From positions 2,418,001 to 2,482,000 of the forward strand of contig NZ_JAYERP010000001.1 of NCBI RefSeq assembly GCF_034718895.1: a stretch of DNA of 64,000 nucleotides, in the 5' to 3' direction. The translations under genes were made by a program, and so were the position numbers. The notes under the pieces were generated by a model. It searched no databases, had not been told where the DNA came from, and worked only from the letters and a program-made list of their open reading frames with translations. This DNA comes from Paenibacillus phoenicis (GTDB taxonomy: Bacteria > Bacillota > Bacilli > Paenibacillales > Paenibacillaceae). Position 1 is the first letter of the stretch; each line of letters starts with the position of its first letter. Shown here piece after piece: positions 53,801-62,156 of this stretch.

Positions 53801-54387
53801 TTGCAGACGATATCAACCGGAAAGGACGGACTGTCGTAGGTTACGGGAATCCCAAAATAATTGTCCAGATCGTCGGGATGAGCCCACGGCTGCGCCTTCT
53901 TGATCGCATCTAATGTATAGTAAGGCCCTCCGATCTGAGTTCCGTTCCGGGTAACGGTCATGATCGCATAGAGATAGAGCTGGTCGTTCTGTTTAATGCC
54001 TTCGAGGCCGTTATCGGTTAACGCTTTTGTCACCTTCGCCTCAGGCACTTCGAAGAACGTGGTGACGGGAGTGCCGGGCGCAGGGTTTGGCGGGTACTGT
54101 CCCGTTTGTTCCAACCCTACGACCCTCGCCGATCCCGGGCCGGTCGGGTCACAGTGTTTTCCTTGCGAATCATACGTACACGATGGCGAACTTTCCCGGC
54201 GCACTGTCCAACCGACGGTTTTAAAACGAATTCCGGATGATGCGGTTGTACTGGTAATGTTGAACGTTATTTTTCCTTTACTAAATTGAACGTCCGGGAC
54301 ATCTGCATGAGTAATCAAAGGCCAGGAAGACAATAAAAAAGTGCATGCCAGCAGCATGCACAAACCGATTTTTATTCCTCTATTCAT
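50851..54387 (-). CDS. Very large secreted protein of the pilus island
   Basis: An 1178-residue exported protein. A clear signal peptide (IGLCMLLACTFLLSSWPLITHA) precedes a beta-rich body. Recurring immunoglobulin-like stretches (VTSRIEAPAEVAG, IPFTSGNSVTVKITVVVKD) and Pro/Ser/Thr-rich linkers (SGPPDENGNPTTR, PTPGDSKEA) suggest a multidomain surface or matrix protein. Two Cys pairs lie in the first 230 residues. A C-terminal anchor (LPxTG or membrane helix) is not seen. Similarity to DUF5704/Athe_2463-type proteins is suspected but not certain. It lies four bases after the stalk-domain gene and is probably exported or displayed by the upstream Tad-like machine. Confidence 0.65.
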   Translation of the reverse strand: MNRGIKIGLCMLLACTFLLSSWPLITHADVPDVQFSKGKITFNITSTTASSGIRFKTVGWTVRRESSPSCTYDSQGKHCDPTGPGSARVVGLEQTGQYPPNPAPGTPVTTFFEVPEAKVTKALTDNGLEGIKQNDQLYLYAIMTVTRNGTQIGGPYYTLDAIKKAQPWAHPDDLDNYFGIPVTYDSPSFPVDIVCKTEAGMVITDPSCTFRKGEFLAGEEIEHTFAETLESNGKSYEIVRSYVVSKNNPEKKQYVREIGQDNLLDRHISVFISGADIVAEYRESTSLVTVTSRIEAPAEVAGSVNEVEGDFIFEAKSPKSLKSYEITSIQNAALTQPADKSGTLTGTSATKTLPIKIPFTSGNSVTVKITVVVKDVDGNMSDSTSNHTVRKPGSDGRPTPGDSKEASVMDPEVSAVIQADARGAEKFDVLKGIPTSESLYVNALAKSYLYRNTFLEMIGTKSYPIQVSKTYTLRWTEQVSGPPDENGNPTTRTVSRSDTQTVTKNYTVQRKYSFWLIDRLEVYSIQKANFTNYALPSGGVTLQPAGYTPPSVSAAHDASLNAHITDPVYSNVRLPGETISGGSSRPSVPNEDWKSEAEEAVGKIKVKNDSLVFNGGTIMDNRVVEEKAPTPGAIPAPTTIGQYVLYGSGYVIDSSKTNKANQPSSGNISYALIKGIGGGENKSFPIKGINPVTVHTPVVNYASVSDDQAHNQKTKPTAGRSALILDRPFTVTVPTSGQHREIKGYGNRDYAKYTRDKQVWFPFDVYAADRKTFIPKETWTSIPVAQTKTTFYLPVWVDEGQYEVLFRTFAENCPSGFTTQMNANLDLSHHVATQVVPVEVIGRLYDFRITDIADFQWETVFRKQKGSATPTGNAYWVGMKDIDGAARGNKQPFTLPVRQGSHPETGKKNVAVKTGYHVKFEVMTKGNMFGSGDGIRITPTFYFVDRQGKKRQEVDLYYHSDTKKFVRVGSSEDVERRNITLDTRLRNVAKQELMDTAGSLWALNGSSGTKQSFINQYLKSAQKPTYVGGYDIMLLPSQLRTFVGNMNVPSGVNAARANASVQHWFGEYSIPAAAYAVPKGFNLAEYGRKNGLNDKSSIFLRDGYIIVNFNLETIRNKDLNNPHLQYIHGPLNNQWQMEGFQRSFTDPYGVTFQLKDGDAVFYHANLSSYDDYGTGGTH

Positions 54388-54390
54388 CCG

Positions 54391-55542
54391 TTACTCAGCC
54401 TCTCGAATAATATGGTTAAAGAACAAGCTTGCATTCGCACTGACCTTTAACGCCTTCCCCCAGTTCCCGCCAACATTGGTTACCAAGGCAATATCCGAAT
54501 AGCCTTCATACCAAACTCCCTTTTTAAAAGGAATATCATTTGAAACCCACGTATCGTTCTCCAGCCTCATCTCCCCTGGGAACCACGTATCATAAATAAG
54601 TGTTTTATGTTGCTTAAATTGATTGAATTTAACCCTGAACTTGGATCGCACATGGTACCCGCCGAATCCATCCTGATAAATTATGGACGGTTCCGGATCC
54701 AAGTATCCCTCAAGAACGATCTGGTTCTTTTTCACCCAGTCCACGTATTCCTTGGCTGCCTTCAACTTTCCGGTATTGCCGTCCGATTGGACTGCGGCCA
54801 GCTTTTCGGCCCATGTATCGTCAATTGTACGATAGTCGACATTGAGCCATAACGCCCCGAATGTTTTAAGCCGCCCCATCCAGATGTCAATGTTCTCTTT
54901 CTTGAACTCCGGCCAGTTCGCATACATATCGGCCGAGACCGACCGTTCCTCGGGATCGGGGTTGGAAAAGGGATATTTCATCTCATACATTTCATTGGGC
55001 ACGTCAGCCAAAATATACGGGTAATCCTGCGAATTTTTCGGCAGGTTGGTGGTGCGAATGAGCCGGCCCCATTCATCGTACTTGGCACCAGCTTCCTTCT
55101 CCTTTGTGGAAATCACAACGGTTGATGTCGCCCCATCCCAATTGACTTCTACACCCAGTACCTCGCTGACAAAGCGCAACGGGACAAAGGTTCGGCCACC
55201 GCTCATAATCGCCTTCGTATCAAAGGTCACGTCTTCGCCATTAACCGTCGCCTTGTTCTCGCCTATCGTCAGGCGGATACGCTGATCCCCCTGTTCAATC
55301 GGGACGGTCTTGGTTTGCGGTTCCCAGCCTACCTTCGCTTTCATCTTTTCAGCGACGAAGCGAACCGGAACGAGCGTCCGGTTGTTCTCATCGGAAAACG
55401 CTTGGGCATCGGGAAACCAGATTTTTTCGCCATCCATCACGACACTGACAAACGTCGGCGTTTTGATTGCCGCGCTGGAGTTGCCTGCTGCCAGGCCGAA
55501 CAACGTTATAAACGCGAGGCTCATACTTACCCATTTTTTCAT
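54391..55542 (-). CDS. Secreted protein with two copper-amine-oxidase-N (stalk) domains
   Basis: A 383-residue exported protein. A signal peptide (WVSMSLAFITLFGLAAGNSSA) is followed by two copies of the stalk-domain motif, NNRTLVPVRFVAEKMKAKVG at about 53-72 and SGGRTFVPLRFVSEVLGVEV at about 114-133. Each is followed by the typical W...T strand (GWEPQTKTV, NWDGATSTVVI). The C-terminal 220 residues contain a Trp/Tyr-rich unknown domain. Such stalk domains present other modules on Gram-positive surfaces. It lies four bases from the large secreted protein, so the two are co-expressed. Confidence 0.8.
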   Translation of the reverse strand: MKKWVSMSLAFITLFGLAAGNSSAAIKTPTFVSVVMDGEKIWFPDAQAFSDENNRTLVPVRFVAEKMKAKVGWEPQTKTVPIEQGDQRIRLTIGENKATVNGEDVTFDTKAIMSGGRTFVPLRFVSEVLGVEVNWDGATSTVVISTKEKEAGAKYDEWGRLIRTTNLPKNSQDYPYILADVPNEMYEMKYPFSNPDPEERSVSADMYANWPEFKKENIDIWMGRLKTFGALWLNVDYRTIDDTWAEKLAAVQSDGNTGKLKAAKEYVDWVKKNQIVLEGYLDPEPSIIYQDGFGGYHVRSKFRVKFNQFKQHKTLIYDTWFPGEMRLENDTWVSNDIPFKKGVWYEGYSDIALVTNVGGNWGKALKVSANASLFFNHIIREAE

Positions 55543-55660
55543 GTCCGGTTCACTCCTTTATTCGAGAAAAAATGTGAATATTAGGAAGAAATCGACGTTA
55601 TGTCTCCATCTTATAATCCCTGTGCCAACCTGTCCACCCTTGGATAAAAATCGTTTGACA

Positions 55661-56641
55661 TCAATGGTTATTGCTGCATTCCAGCGGCCAATATCCGTTC
55701 CGCGCAGCCTCCTTTTCGCTCGCAAACATCTCTTCAACCAGGTAAGTGTAATCGCAGGTGTCGCGGTAATACACTTTTCTGCCGTCTTTCACTGCGCCGA
55801 TAATCGCCGGCTTTTTCAGCACCCGGCTGCCGCCGAGCGCGTAATTGTTGTACGTTTTGCTTCCCATCGGAATCCCTTGCACAAACGCCATTACGCCGAT
55901 ATCGTCGATCGTGTTATTCCATTCTTCGGCACTGATCGTCGGCAGCGTAAACGTGTAGGAGATGCCGTAGCGGGAAACGTATTGATTATGCCGATTGATT
56001 CGGTTTGCCAGTTCATTCTGAATGGCGTCCACGATCGTTCTGCGACGCACCTGTTCGAACAATGCCGCATCCCGCAAGAGAGGAATCGTGTTCTCCACCT
56101 GTATTTCCGATCGGAAGCCTTCCCGCCATGTCCCGCTTTCGGCTTCGTAGGCAAGGACGTAATCGTCCAACGTAAAGGACAAACTGTTCCTCTGGCCATC
56201 GGCATAAGCATATGGCTTCTTCACTCCCCAGACCGGACGAATTTCCGTTTCTCCGGCCGCATTACGAAACTCTTCCTCTGCATATACCCAGAACCCGTCA
56301 TAGTCCATCACGATGATCGCGGGAATGTAACGGCGAAGAACGCCTTGCGCTACCGTATCTTCGGCAATGCCGAAGTTCATGTACAGGGTTCGGTAAAACG
56401 TATCAATCGCTTCCTCCTTGTTCACCCGTACCTGTTTGACCGATTCATAGCGTGCTTCCTGTTGTTGGTCGGCATTGATCAAAAGCGCCCGCGCCGCATC
56501 ATCTACCGCTGTATCCAACGCTGCATCGTACCGCAGTTCGGTGAGCAATACCCGCCGCTGGGTATCCGTTTCGATACGATTGATAACGAACAATGGAAAT
56601 AAGATCAGAACGCCCACGACCGCCCAATTAATCATCTTCAT
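55661..56641 (-). CDS. Membrane-anchored pilus-cluster protein
   Basis: A 326-residue protein from ATG 56641, eleven bases after GGAGG and overlapping the end of the previous gene by 14 bases. One N-terminal helix (INWAVVGVLILFPLFVINRI) is followed by a soluble region with alternating strands and helices (DIGVMAFVQGIPMGSKTYNN). It may be a minor pilin or an assembly protein by position; no family recognised. A longer reading to 56695 is possible. Confidence 0.6.
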   Translation of the reverse strand: MKMINWAVVGVLILFPLFVINRIETDTQRRVLLTELRYDAALDTAVDDAARALLINADQQQEARYESVKQVRVNKEEAIDTFYRTLYMNFGIAEDTVAQGVLRRYIPAIIVMDYDGFWVYAEEEFRNAAGETEIRPVWGVKKPYAYADGQRNSLSFTLDDYVLAYEAESGTWREGFRSEIQVENTIPLLRDAALFEQVRRRTIVDAIQNELANRINRHNQYVSRYGISYTFTLPTISAEEWNNTIDDIGVMAFVQGIPMGSKTYNNYALGGSRVLKKPAIIGAVKDGRKVYYRDTCDYTYLVEEMFASEKEAARNGYWPLECSNNH

Positions 56642-57176
56642 TTCGGACAATGCCTCCATACGGAACGAAGATTTTCTCATTCGGACTGATCGCATGATTC
56701 AAAAAATCATGTAGGATAGTTCCATTCGTCCGGTTCGTGTTTTTCACGACAACGGAGAACGTATCTCCGACATGCAGCCGGTAGCGACGTGCCGGATCGT
56801 CTTTGCCCGCCGCGCTGTCCGGAAAAAGCATCTTCAAGATTTGTGCATTGTAAAATGTATCGTAATGCACGTCGTATTCGCTACGGAACGTTTCCGGAAG
56901 CGTAGGATCGTCATAAACCGGGTTGTACCGCTTTTGTCCGTGCTCCATCTGAACGTCGAAGGTATTTCCCGTCGCATGGATCGCCTGAATAAAATCGTTA
57001 TACATGGTCGGGGAAATGTAGCCCTTGTCCCGGACCGCATCGACAAACGCAGTTGTCGCCCGCAAGACCACCAGTTCGGATACATCATCCTGCTGATCAA
57101 AAGCGGCGGAAACCGGAAAGATATATAATAGAAGAACTGCGATCAGGACAGCAAACACTTTGAGCAGACTGTTCAT
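56628..57176 (-). CDS. Exported pilus-cluster protein
   Basis: A 182-residue protein with an N-terminal hydrophobic segment (VFAVLIAVLLLYIFPVSAA) that can be a signal peptide. The exported part (VVLRATTAFVDAVRDKGYIS) has the SELV-ATTAFVDAVR-KGYIS pattern seen in proteins of such clusters, and strands near the end (YRLHVGDTFSVVVKNTNRT). The start overlaps the stop of the preceding gene by four bases. Function unknown; probable secreted component of the pilus machine. Confidence 0.6.
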   Translation of the reverse strand: MNSLLKVFAVLIAVLLLYIFPVSAAFDQQDDVSELVVLRATTAFVDAVRDKGYISPTMYNDFIQAIHATGNTFDVQMEHGQKRYNPVYDDPTLPETFRSEYDVHYDTFYNAQILKMLFPDSAAGKDDPARRYRLHVGDTFSVVVKNTNRTNGTILHDFLNHAISPNEKIFVPYGGIVRNEDD

Positions 57177-57571
57177 CCTTCACCTCGCAAAACATAGGCA
57201 ATCCGCCGCAACTGCCCGTCCGGACCGCGTTCGTACGAGGGTTCATACCGGCTATCCAACCGAATGCTTGATGCTGAGATATCATCCCGCTCCATCGTCG
57301 TTGCATATTCAACGCCATTCACAACGATTTCCACCCCAATGTCCCCGATTTGGACAAGCGATTGCAGTACTTCCGCGCCGGATACACTGCCGTCCCCGGC
57401 TATCGGGAAAAACGTTTGGTGGACATTTCGTTCCTGTATTCGCTCTGAAACAACGGCCGCATTCAGCGCGGCCGCCCCGCCTTGAAACAGGAGCAGCCCG
57501 GCGGTGGCTGCCATCACAAATATAAGACATGCAAAGCTCATATCCATCATGGTTCGTACGGAGTGCCCCAT
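57173..57571 (-). CDS. TadE/F-like minor pilin candidate
   Basis: A 132-residue protein from ATG 57571, with GGAAAGGAGGACTGCTT upstream. The N-terminal helix (MMDMSFACLIFVMAATAGLLL) is directly after a short basic lead, as in TadE/TadF-like pseudopilins. The remaining sequence is a small extracytoplasmic domain. It is separated from the next upstream gene by an 81-base spacer that holds a hairpin (57615-57650) without a T-run. Confidence 0.6.
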   Translation of the reverse strand: MGHSVRTMMDMSFACLIFVMAATAGLLLFQGGAAALNAAVVSERIQERNVHQTFFPIAGDGSVSGAEVLQSLVQIGDIGVEIVVNGVEYATTMERDDISASSIRLDSRYEPSYERGPDGQLRRIAYVLRGEG

Positions 57572-57652
57572 AAGCAGTCCTCCTTTCCGCAAAGCGAAGC
57601 GGACATGCCTTTGCGCTTTCAGGTCAAAGGCATGCCGTTCGCCGGTCCGTTC

Positions 57653-58132
57653 TTACTGTTGCCGGAAGATGATGCCGCGGATCACGTTGCTTTTGTCCTT
57701 GATCAGTTGTGCCCTGAACTTGCCGCTTGGGTTTACATAGTTGACGTTAGATTCATCCATCGTGTGATCAAGCTGACCGGGGGCGGCCCCTATGACGGTT
57801 CCGTAGGTGATGCTATCCATCGACACGCCGGTATTGATGACTTTACCGTACCATTGGCCGGCCGGATTTTTCCCGGTGATGATTTGGATACCAAACTGGT
57901 CCTCCCCGCTGAACTTGCGAATGGCATTGACGGTTTGGCTGCCGGACAGCACCGTGTTGTCGTAGACGGTAAACTGCATTTGCGACAGTTCAGTCTGAAG
58001 GTTGGAAAAATTGCTTTGTGCCGTTTTCGTCGAATCCTGCGCGGAAATAAACAGCAGAACGGCCAAGGTGATCAGTGCGACGGCAAGCAAAATGCCGGCC
58101 GCCATGACAATCGCTTTTTGAGCGTTGGACAT
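57653..58132 (-). CDS. Pilin-like membrane protein
   Basis: A 159-residue protein with a short polar lead, MSNAQKAIVMAAGILLAVAL, and a single long hydrophobic helix (to about residue 33), then a helical stretch with Gln/Asn/Ser and a beta-rich C-terminal domain (GQWYGKVINTGVSMDSITYG). This is the layout of type IV pilin-like subunits. It has its own terminator immediately upstream, so a separate promoter is expected. It may be the major structural subunit, which would explain separate control. Inference only. Confidence 0.6.
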   Translation of the reverse strand: MSNAQKAIVMAAGILLAVALITLAVLLFISAQDSTKTAQSNFSNLQTELSQMQFTVYDNTVLSGSQTVNAIRKFSGEDQFGIQIITGKNPAGQWYGKVINTGVSMDSITYGTVIGAAPGQLDHTMDESNVNYVNPSGKFRAQLIKDKSNVIRGIIFRQQ

Positions 58133-58171
58133 GGAGTTCCCTCTCCTTCTACATTAAATTGATGAGAACGA

Positions 58172-58198
58172 AAAAAAGCCCTCGCGGTATGCAAGAGC
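58172..58198 (-). terminator. Terminator between the TadB/C-like and pilin-like genes
   Basis: On the minus strand GCTCTTGC pairs with GCGAGGGC (two G-U pairs) around ATACC, then TTTTTTTCG. Confidence 0.65.
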
Positions 58199-58219
58199 CG
58201 GAAACGGCCTTAGAGGCTG

Positions 58220-60292
58220 TTATTGAATTTTCTGAATCTGCTCGTAATAGACGGTCATCTGCGACAGACTGACATAGACGAGCGGAAAAACAAGATAACC
58301 GAAGATAAGGACCATCATCGGTGCGAAGCCGATCATTTTCCCCCACCCGGCTTTTGCATCCAAGAGCCGTTCGTAATCTTGCTTACGCTGTTCCTGCAAG
58401 TAGGTTTGCTCAGATTCCAGGTCATCGAACGCGTCCCGGATCGGAATCCGTTCGACCGCCATTTGCAGTTTTTCCACCATGCGAACAAACGGCAAAAACG
58501 GGGCTTCCGCTTTCAGATTCTCCAACGCTTGTTCCGCGCCATGTTCATAATGAAGCAGGCAATGCTGAATCGGTGTCTTGAAGATGTGGGCAAAGCGCTC
58601 CATCCATTCGAGCATGTGCTCTACCGACATTCGGTCCATTTCGGACAGCATGGCGATCACCGACTGGAGCTGGTCCACTTCATGTTTCATTTCCATCTGC
58701 CGCATTCGCCGGCGAAACTGTAGAACGCCGACCGGAGCGTAGTAGCCGACCCAGCCCCCAAACAACGCCAGCATCACCTCCCACCATTTCAAGTATTCGT
58801 GGTTCATAGCTTCCATTTTGGACAGAATGCGCTGCGCGGCAGCGAACAGCTCCTCTTCTTCCCGCTGTAACTGCGGGTCGCTGCGCAAAGCGGCACGCAC
58901 AGCTTCCGAAAGGCCGGTTTTCACCCCCTTCACTTCCGTCATGATCCGGCGATCCAGCACCGACTTCTCCCGGCTTTCCGCTTCTTCCCGGGCGGACAAG
59001 CGGCCAAACATCATATCCGGTTTGACCGGTGCATATAACAGTTGGTGTTTGGTGACTGCATGCAACGTGACAAAAAGCCCAAGTGTCAGCAGAAACGCGA
59101 GTATGCCGGCTGTCGCGCGCTGCACCCAAAACCATTCCAAGCGGAGCGGCGAGTTTGTTTCGGCTAGCAGCCTCTTGCAGCGCGTGGCTTCCCGCGTTTC
59201 CGGATGTGGAACGATTCGGTCAATCAGCCGGCGAACCCACTGAAGTTCGTACGCTTTTTGCTGCCAAGGCTTGCGACGCCGGGGTCTGGTTTCGCCCTCC
59301 AACTCCCGCATGTTGCGAAGCAACACATAGGAAACCAGAATGACCAGTAGAAGAGCCACTTTCGTGATCCACCCGAGCTTACCGGCATAAAATTCGTCCA
59401 TCATCGGAAAATAGTGGCTGGCCCAGCTTTCAATCGGCTTTGTGAACAACATCGGAAAAAGCGCAATCGCCGTCAACCCTTGCAGCAAATAGCTAAGCTT
59501 CTCCCGCCGCAAAATTTCCAGGTTCAGTTCGGTCGTCAGTTTGCCAAGCGCCTTCAAGTAGAGCGAACCGGTCTGCAGTTTCTTGTCCCCGTATTCCTTA
59601 ATCAAATGCGAAATCCCGGCCAACCCTTTCAGAAAGCGATTCGGCGCCACTTCCTCGTAACGTTCCAGCCTCTCGTCCGGTTCGTGGGCGGTCAGCACCT
59701 CATAGACTTCCTGCCCGTGCAACGCCATCTCATAGGGCGCAGTTTCCGTCGCATCGTAGACCGCTTCCTCCACCATTTCATGCCGATGGTAATGATGCCG
59801 AACATCGGCCATAAAGTGGCGAAGCTGGTGAAGCAGCCGGTTTTCCGCACGATGCACGAACAGATCCGCAAGCATGCCATGTATGGCCCAAATGCCTGTG
59901 ACCATCATGATCAAAGTCACCGGATCACGAACAAAGCCGATCAGCGGAATCAGAGTGAACGCCAACAGCCCCCATGCCGCAAGCGCAATCTTGATCGTCT
60001 CTAGCCGCAGCTTCCATTCATCGTACCGCTCTAGTACCATCAGTCGCTTGCGGATCGTGCTCAGGTAAGCACGAAGCAACGGAACCCGTTCGCAAGCCAA
60101 ATAGATGTGTTGCAAGATGCTGTAAACCGCTTGTCGATTCGTCGGTTTGCCGGGGAGCCGCAGTTCCTCATATTCGCGGATCGAACCCGCGTCCGTATTT
60201 TTGCGGGACAGCCACTGGAATAGCAGGATCGCGGCTAGAAGCAGCACGACCACCCCGCCAAAGACAAGGGAAAGCAACTGGTTAAGTTCCAT
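58220..60292 (-). CDS. TadB-TadC-like fused inner membrane protein
   Basis: A 690-residue protein from ATG 60292, which has GGAGGGAACGGT upstream. Hydrophobic segments occur at about 8-30, 105-150, 280-300 and 325-345, then a second block at about 395-420, 500-520 and 640-670. A GspF/TadB/C-type core (LRHFMADVRHHYHRHEMVEE in the first half; LQSVIAMLSEMDRMSVEHML in the second) appears twice. The length is about double that of TadB or TadC alone, so it looks like a fusion of both. It forms the membrane platform for the TadA-type ATPase encoded just upstream. Confidence 0.75.
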   Translation of the reverse strand: MELNQLLSLVFGGVVVLLLAAILLFQWLSRKNTDAGSIREYEELRLPGKPTNRQAVYSILQHIYLACERVPLLRAYLSTIRKRLMVLERYDEWKLRLETIKIALAAWGLLAFTLIPLIGFVRDPVTLIMMVTGIWAIHGMLADLFVHRAENRLLHQLRHFMADVRHHYHRHEMVEEAVYDATETAPYEMALHGQEVYEVLTAHEPDERLERYEEVAPNRFLKGLAGISHLIKEYGDKKLQTGSLYLKALGKLTTELNLEILRREKLSYLLQGLTAIALFPMLFTKPIESWASHYFPMMDEFYAGKLGWITKVALLLVILVSYVLLRNMRELEGETRPRRRKPWQQKAYELQWVRRLIDRIVPHPETREATRCKRLLAETNSPLRLEWFWVQRATAGILAFLLTLGLFVTLHAVTKHQLLYAPVKPDMMFGRLSAREEAESREKSVLDRRIMTEVKGVKTGLSEAVRAALRSDPQLQREEEELFAAAQRILSKMEAMNHEYLKWWEVMLALFGGWVGYYAPVGVLQFRRRMRQMEMKHEVDQLQSVIAMLSEMDRMSVEHMLEWMERFAHIFKTPIQHCLLHYEHGAEQALENLKAEAPFLPFVRMVEKLQMAVERIPIRDAFDDLESEQTYLQEQRKQDYERLLDAKAGWGKMIGFAPMMVLIFGYLVFPLVYVSLSQMTVYYEQIQKIQ

Positions 60293-62153
60293 ACCGTTCC
60301 CTCCAGTTCTCCGCGAGAAAAGCCTCAAATGCTATGCGATCCGCATCCGACATCTGTTCCCGCATCTCGTTTGCGTTTTGAGCGGATATAGGGTGAATCG
60401 CCACATAAGCTCCGTTTTGAAATTCGATCACATTTCGCTCCTCGTACAGCTTCCGGTCAGTGGAACGCTGAAAAAACTCAACGGCCGTTTCCATAAATGC
60501 AGCCATCTTGTCTTCTAACTTCTCACCTTGCCGAAAATGGACGGGGTACGCCTTCTCCTGATCGAGCGGTACGCATTCGGTAATGCGCTCAATGTAACGG
60601 TGGCCGTTCATATCGCGCTTCCAGTGGATATCGAAGTTAAGTACACTGATCACTTGCTGTTCGGCGATTTTTTCGTTTTGAAATACACCGGTTTTCAGCA
60701 GTGAGTTCCGTAAAGAAAACACCAGATCGCGGAGCGTCTTGGCGTGATGGGTGAACAGCGTAAACAGCGAGGCTACCTGCGCCATCTGAATCATCCATGC
60801 CGCAACCGGGTCCGTGGCCACCTCGCCGAGAATGTTGACCGTACCATCCGTCTTTTTCTGAATATCCAGCCCTTCCTGGCCGGAAATCGTCTCGGTTTCC
60901 CGGAAGCTCAGGATGTTGCGGTCCTTATAGATTTTCCGCAGGTTCAATTCGAAGTTCATCTCCTGGACCCGAATCGTGTACGTAGCGGGAATGTATCGGA
61001 CCATCGCCATCAAGAGCGTCGTTTTCCCGCTGCCCTGCGCACCGGTAATTGCGGTAATTCGGGCTCCTTTAACGAGATACTGGATGAGCCGGATCGGCAG
61101 CTCAGCATTTTGATCCCGGATGAGTTGTTCCAGCGTGGCGCTTTGCACATCAAATTTGCGCAAAAAAAACGCCCACGATTCGCTGAACCGGGGACGCAGC
61201 ACGACGACGCGGGAGCCGTCGGCCATCTCGTTTACTTTATAGCCGTTGCTCTCCGACAATTGGCCGGGATAGTTGTACTTGTAAATATTTTGGCAGACAC
61301 GCTTCAGTTCTTGCTCCGAACCAAAGGAGAGGAAGCTAAAGTGAATGGATTTCCCTTTGTAAAAAACCCAAACACTATCGTGAGATTTCGGCACTTCCCG
61401 CAATAAGGAGTCGGCCTGGAACTCCCATTCCCCTTCCCATACGGAGGGCGGCAAACCGGATACGCCTCCCGACACGCCGTCGATCTTCATATCCCGGATC
61501 TCGTCCACGACACTGAAGCCCTTGTACATTTGATAAATGCGTTGCACGACAATGCTGAGCTTGTCGTCAAAATGCAGCCGCCGCGCTTCTTTTTTGTAAA
61601 TCTCGTGGATTTCTTCGGCGGTGATCCGATACGATTCGGTCTGGCCGTCTTCAATACCGAGTTTGGGCCGGTCCAGTTTATACTTGCGAATCAACTCCCC
61701 AAGCGCATCATACCGGTATCGTTTTTTGTACAGGTACAGCAAAATTTCGAACTGGTCCTGAGGTGAAAGTTCATAGGGGGCGTCGAACGGGATCACCCGG
61801 TCGATGTTCGTTTCATTAACCCTGTACTGCTGAACCAGTAAATCCGCCAAATATTGTTTGACGTACGCTTTGTCCCGGATATCTCCGGATGTACAGCCGC
61901 GCAGCGCTTTTTTCAGTTCGGCTCGCTTGCTTTTCCGGCGGCGAAACTCCTCCTCGGATAGTCCGAGGTCATGCAGGTTGCCGCTCGTTAGATCGTGTAA
62001 CGTCTGCATTACAAATGCGGTCAGCGCCTCAATCGTAAAGGTTCGTTCCTGCGGCGGCTTTTCCGCTTTCTGCCCGCTCATGCGAAAATAGATCAGCGCA
62101 GTGGTCAGCCCAAGCAACAGAACGATCATGATGCCGTTGATCCAAACGATCAT
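60282..62153 (-). CDS. CpaF/TadA-type secretion ATPase
   Basis: A 623-residue hexameric secretion ATPase (VirB11/GspE superfamily). Walker A ITGAQGSGKTTLLMA is at about 369-383. The Asp/His-box analogues RETETISGQEG and LGEVATDPVAAWMIQMA are near 418-445 and HHAKTLRDLVFSLRNSLL near 455-472. An unusual N-terminal membrane helix (GIMIVLLLGLTTALIYF) precedes a 90-residue charged linker and the TadA N-terminal domain. It powers assembly of the pilus or secretion of substrates. Overlaps the TadB/C-like gene by 11 bases. Confidence 0.88.
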   Translation of the reverse strand: MIVWINGIMIVLLLGLTTALIYFRMSGQKAEKPPQERTFTIEALTAFVMQTLHDLTSGNLHDLGLSEEEFRRRKSKRAELKKALRGCTSGDIRDKAYVKQYLADLLVQQYRVNETNIDRVIPFDAPYELSPQDQFEILLYLYKKRYRYDALGELIRKYKLDRPKLGIEDGQTESYRITAEEIHEIYKKEARRLHFDDKLSIVVQRIYQMYKGFSVVDEIRDMKIDGVSGGVSGLPPSVWEGEWEFQADSLLREVPKSHDSVWVFYKGKSIHFSFLSFGSEQELKRVCQNIYKYNYPGQLSESNGYKVNEMADGSRVVVLRPRFSESWAFFLRKFDVQSATLEQLIRDQNAELPIRLIQYLVKGARITAITGAQGSGKTTLLMAMVRYIPATYTIRVQEMNFELNLRKIYKDRNILSFRETETISGQEGLDIQKKTDGTVNILGEVATDPVAAWMIQMAQVASLFTLFTHHAKTLRDLVFSLRNSLLKTGVFQNEKIAEQQVISVLNFDIHWKRDMNGHRYIERITECVPLDQEKAYPVHFRQGEKLEDKMAAFMETAVEFFQRSTDRKLYEERNVIEFQNGAYVAIHPISAQNANEMREQMSDADRIAFEAFLAENWRERYGT

Positions 62154-62156
62154 CGT

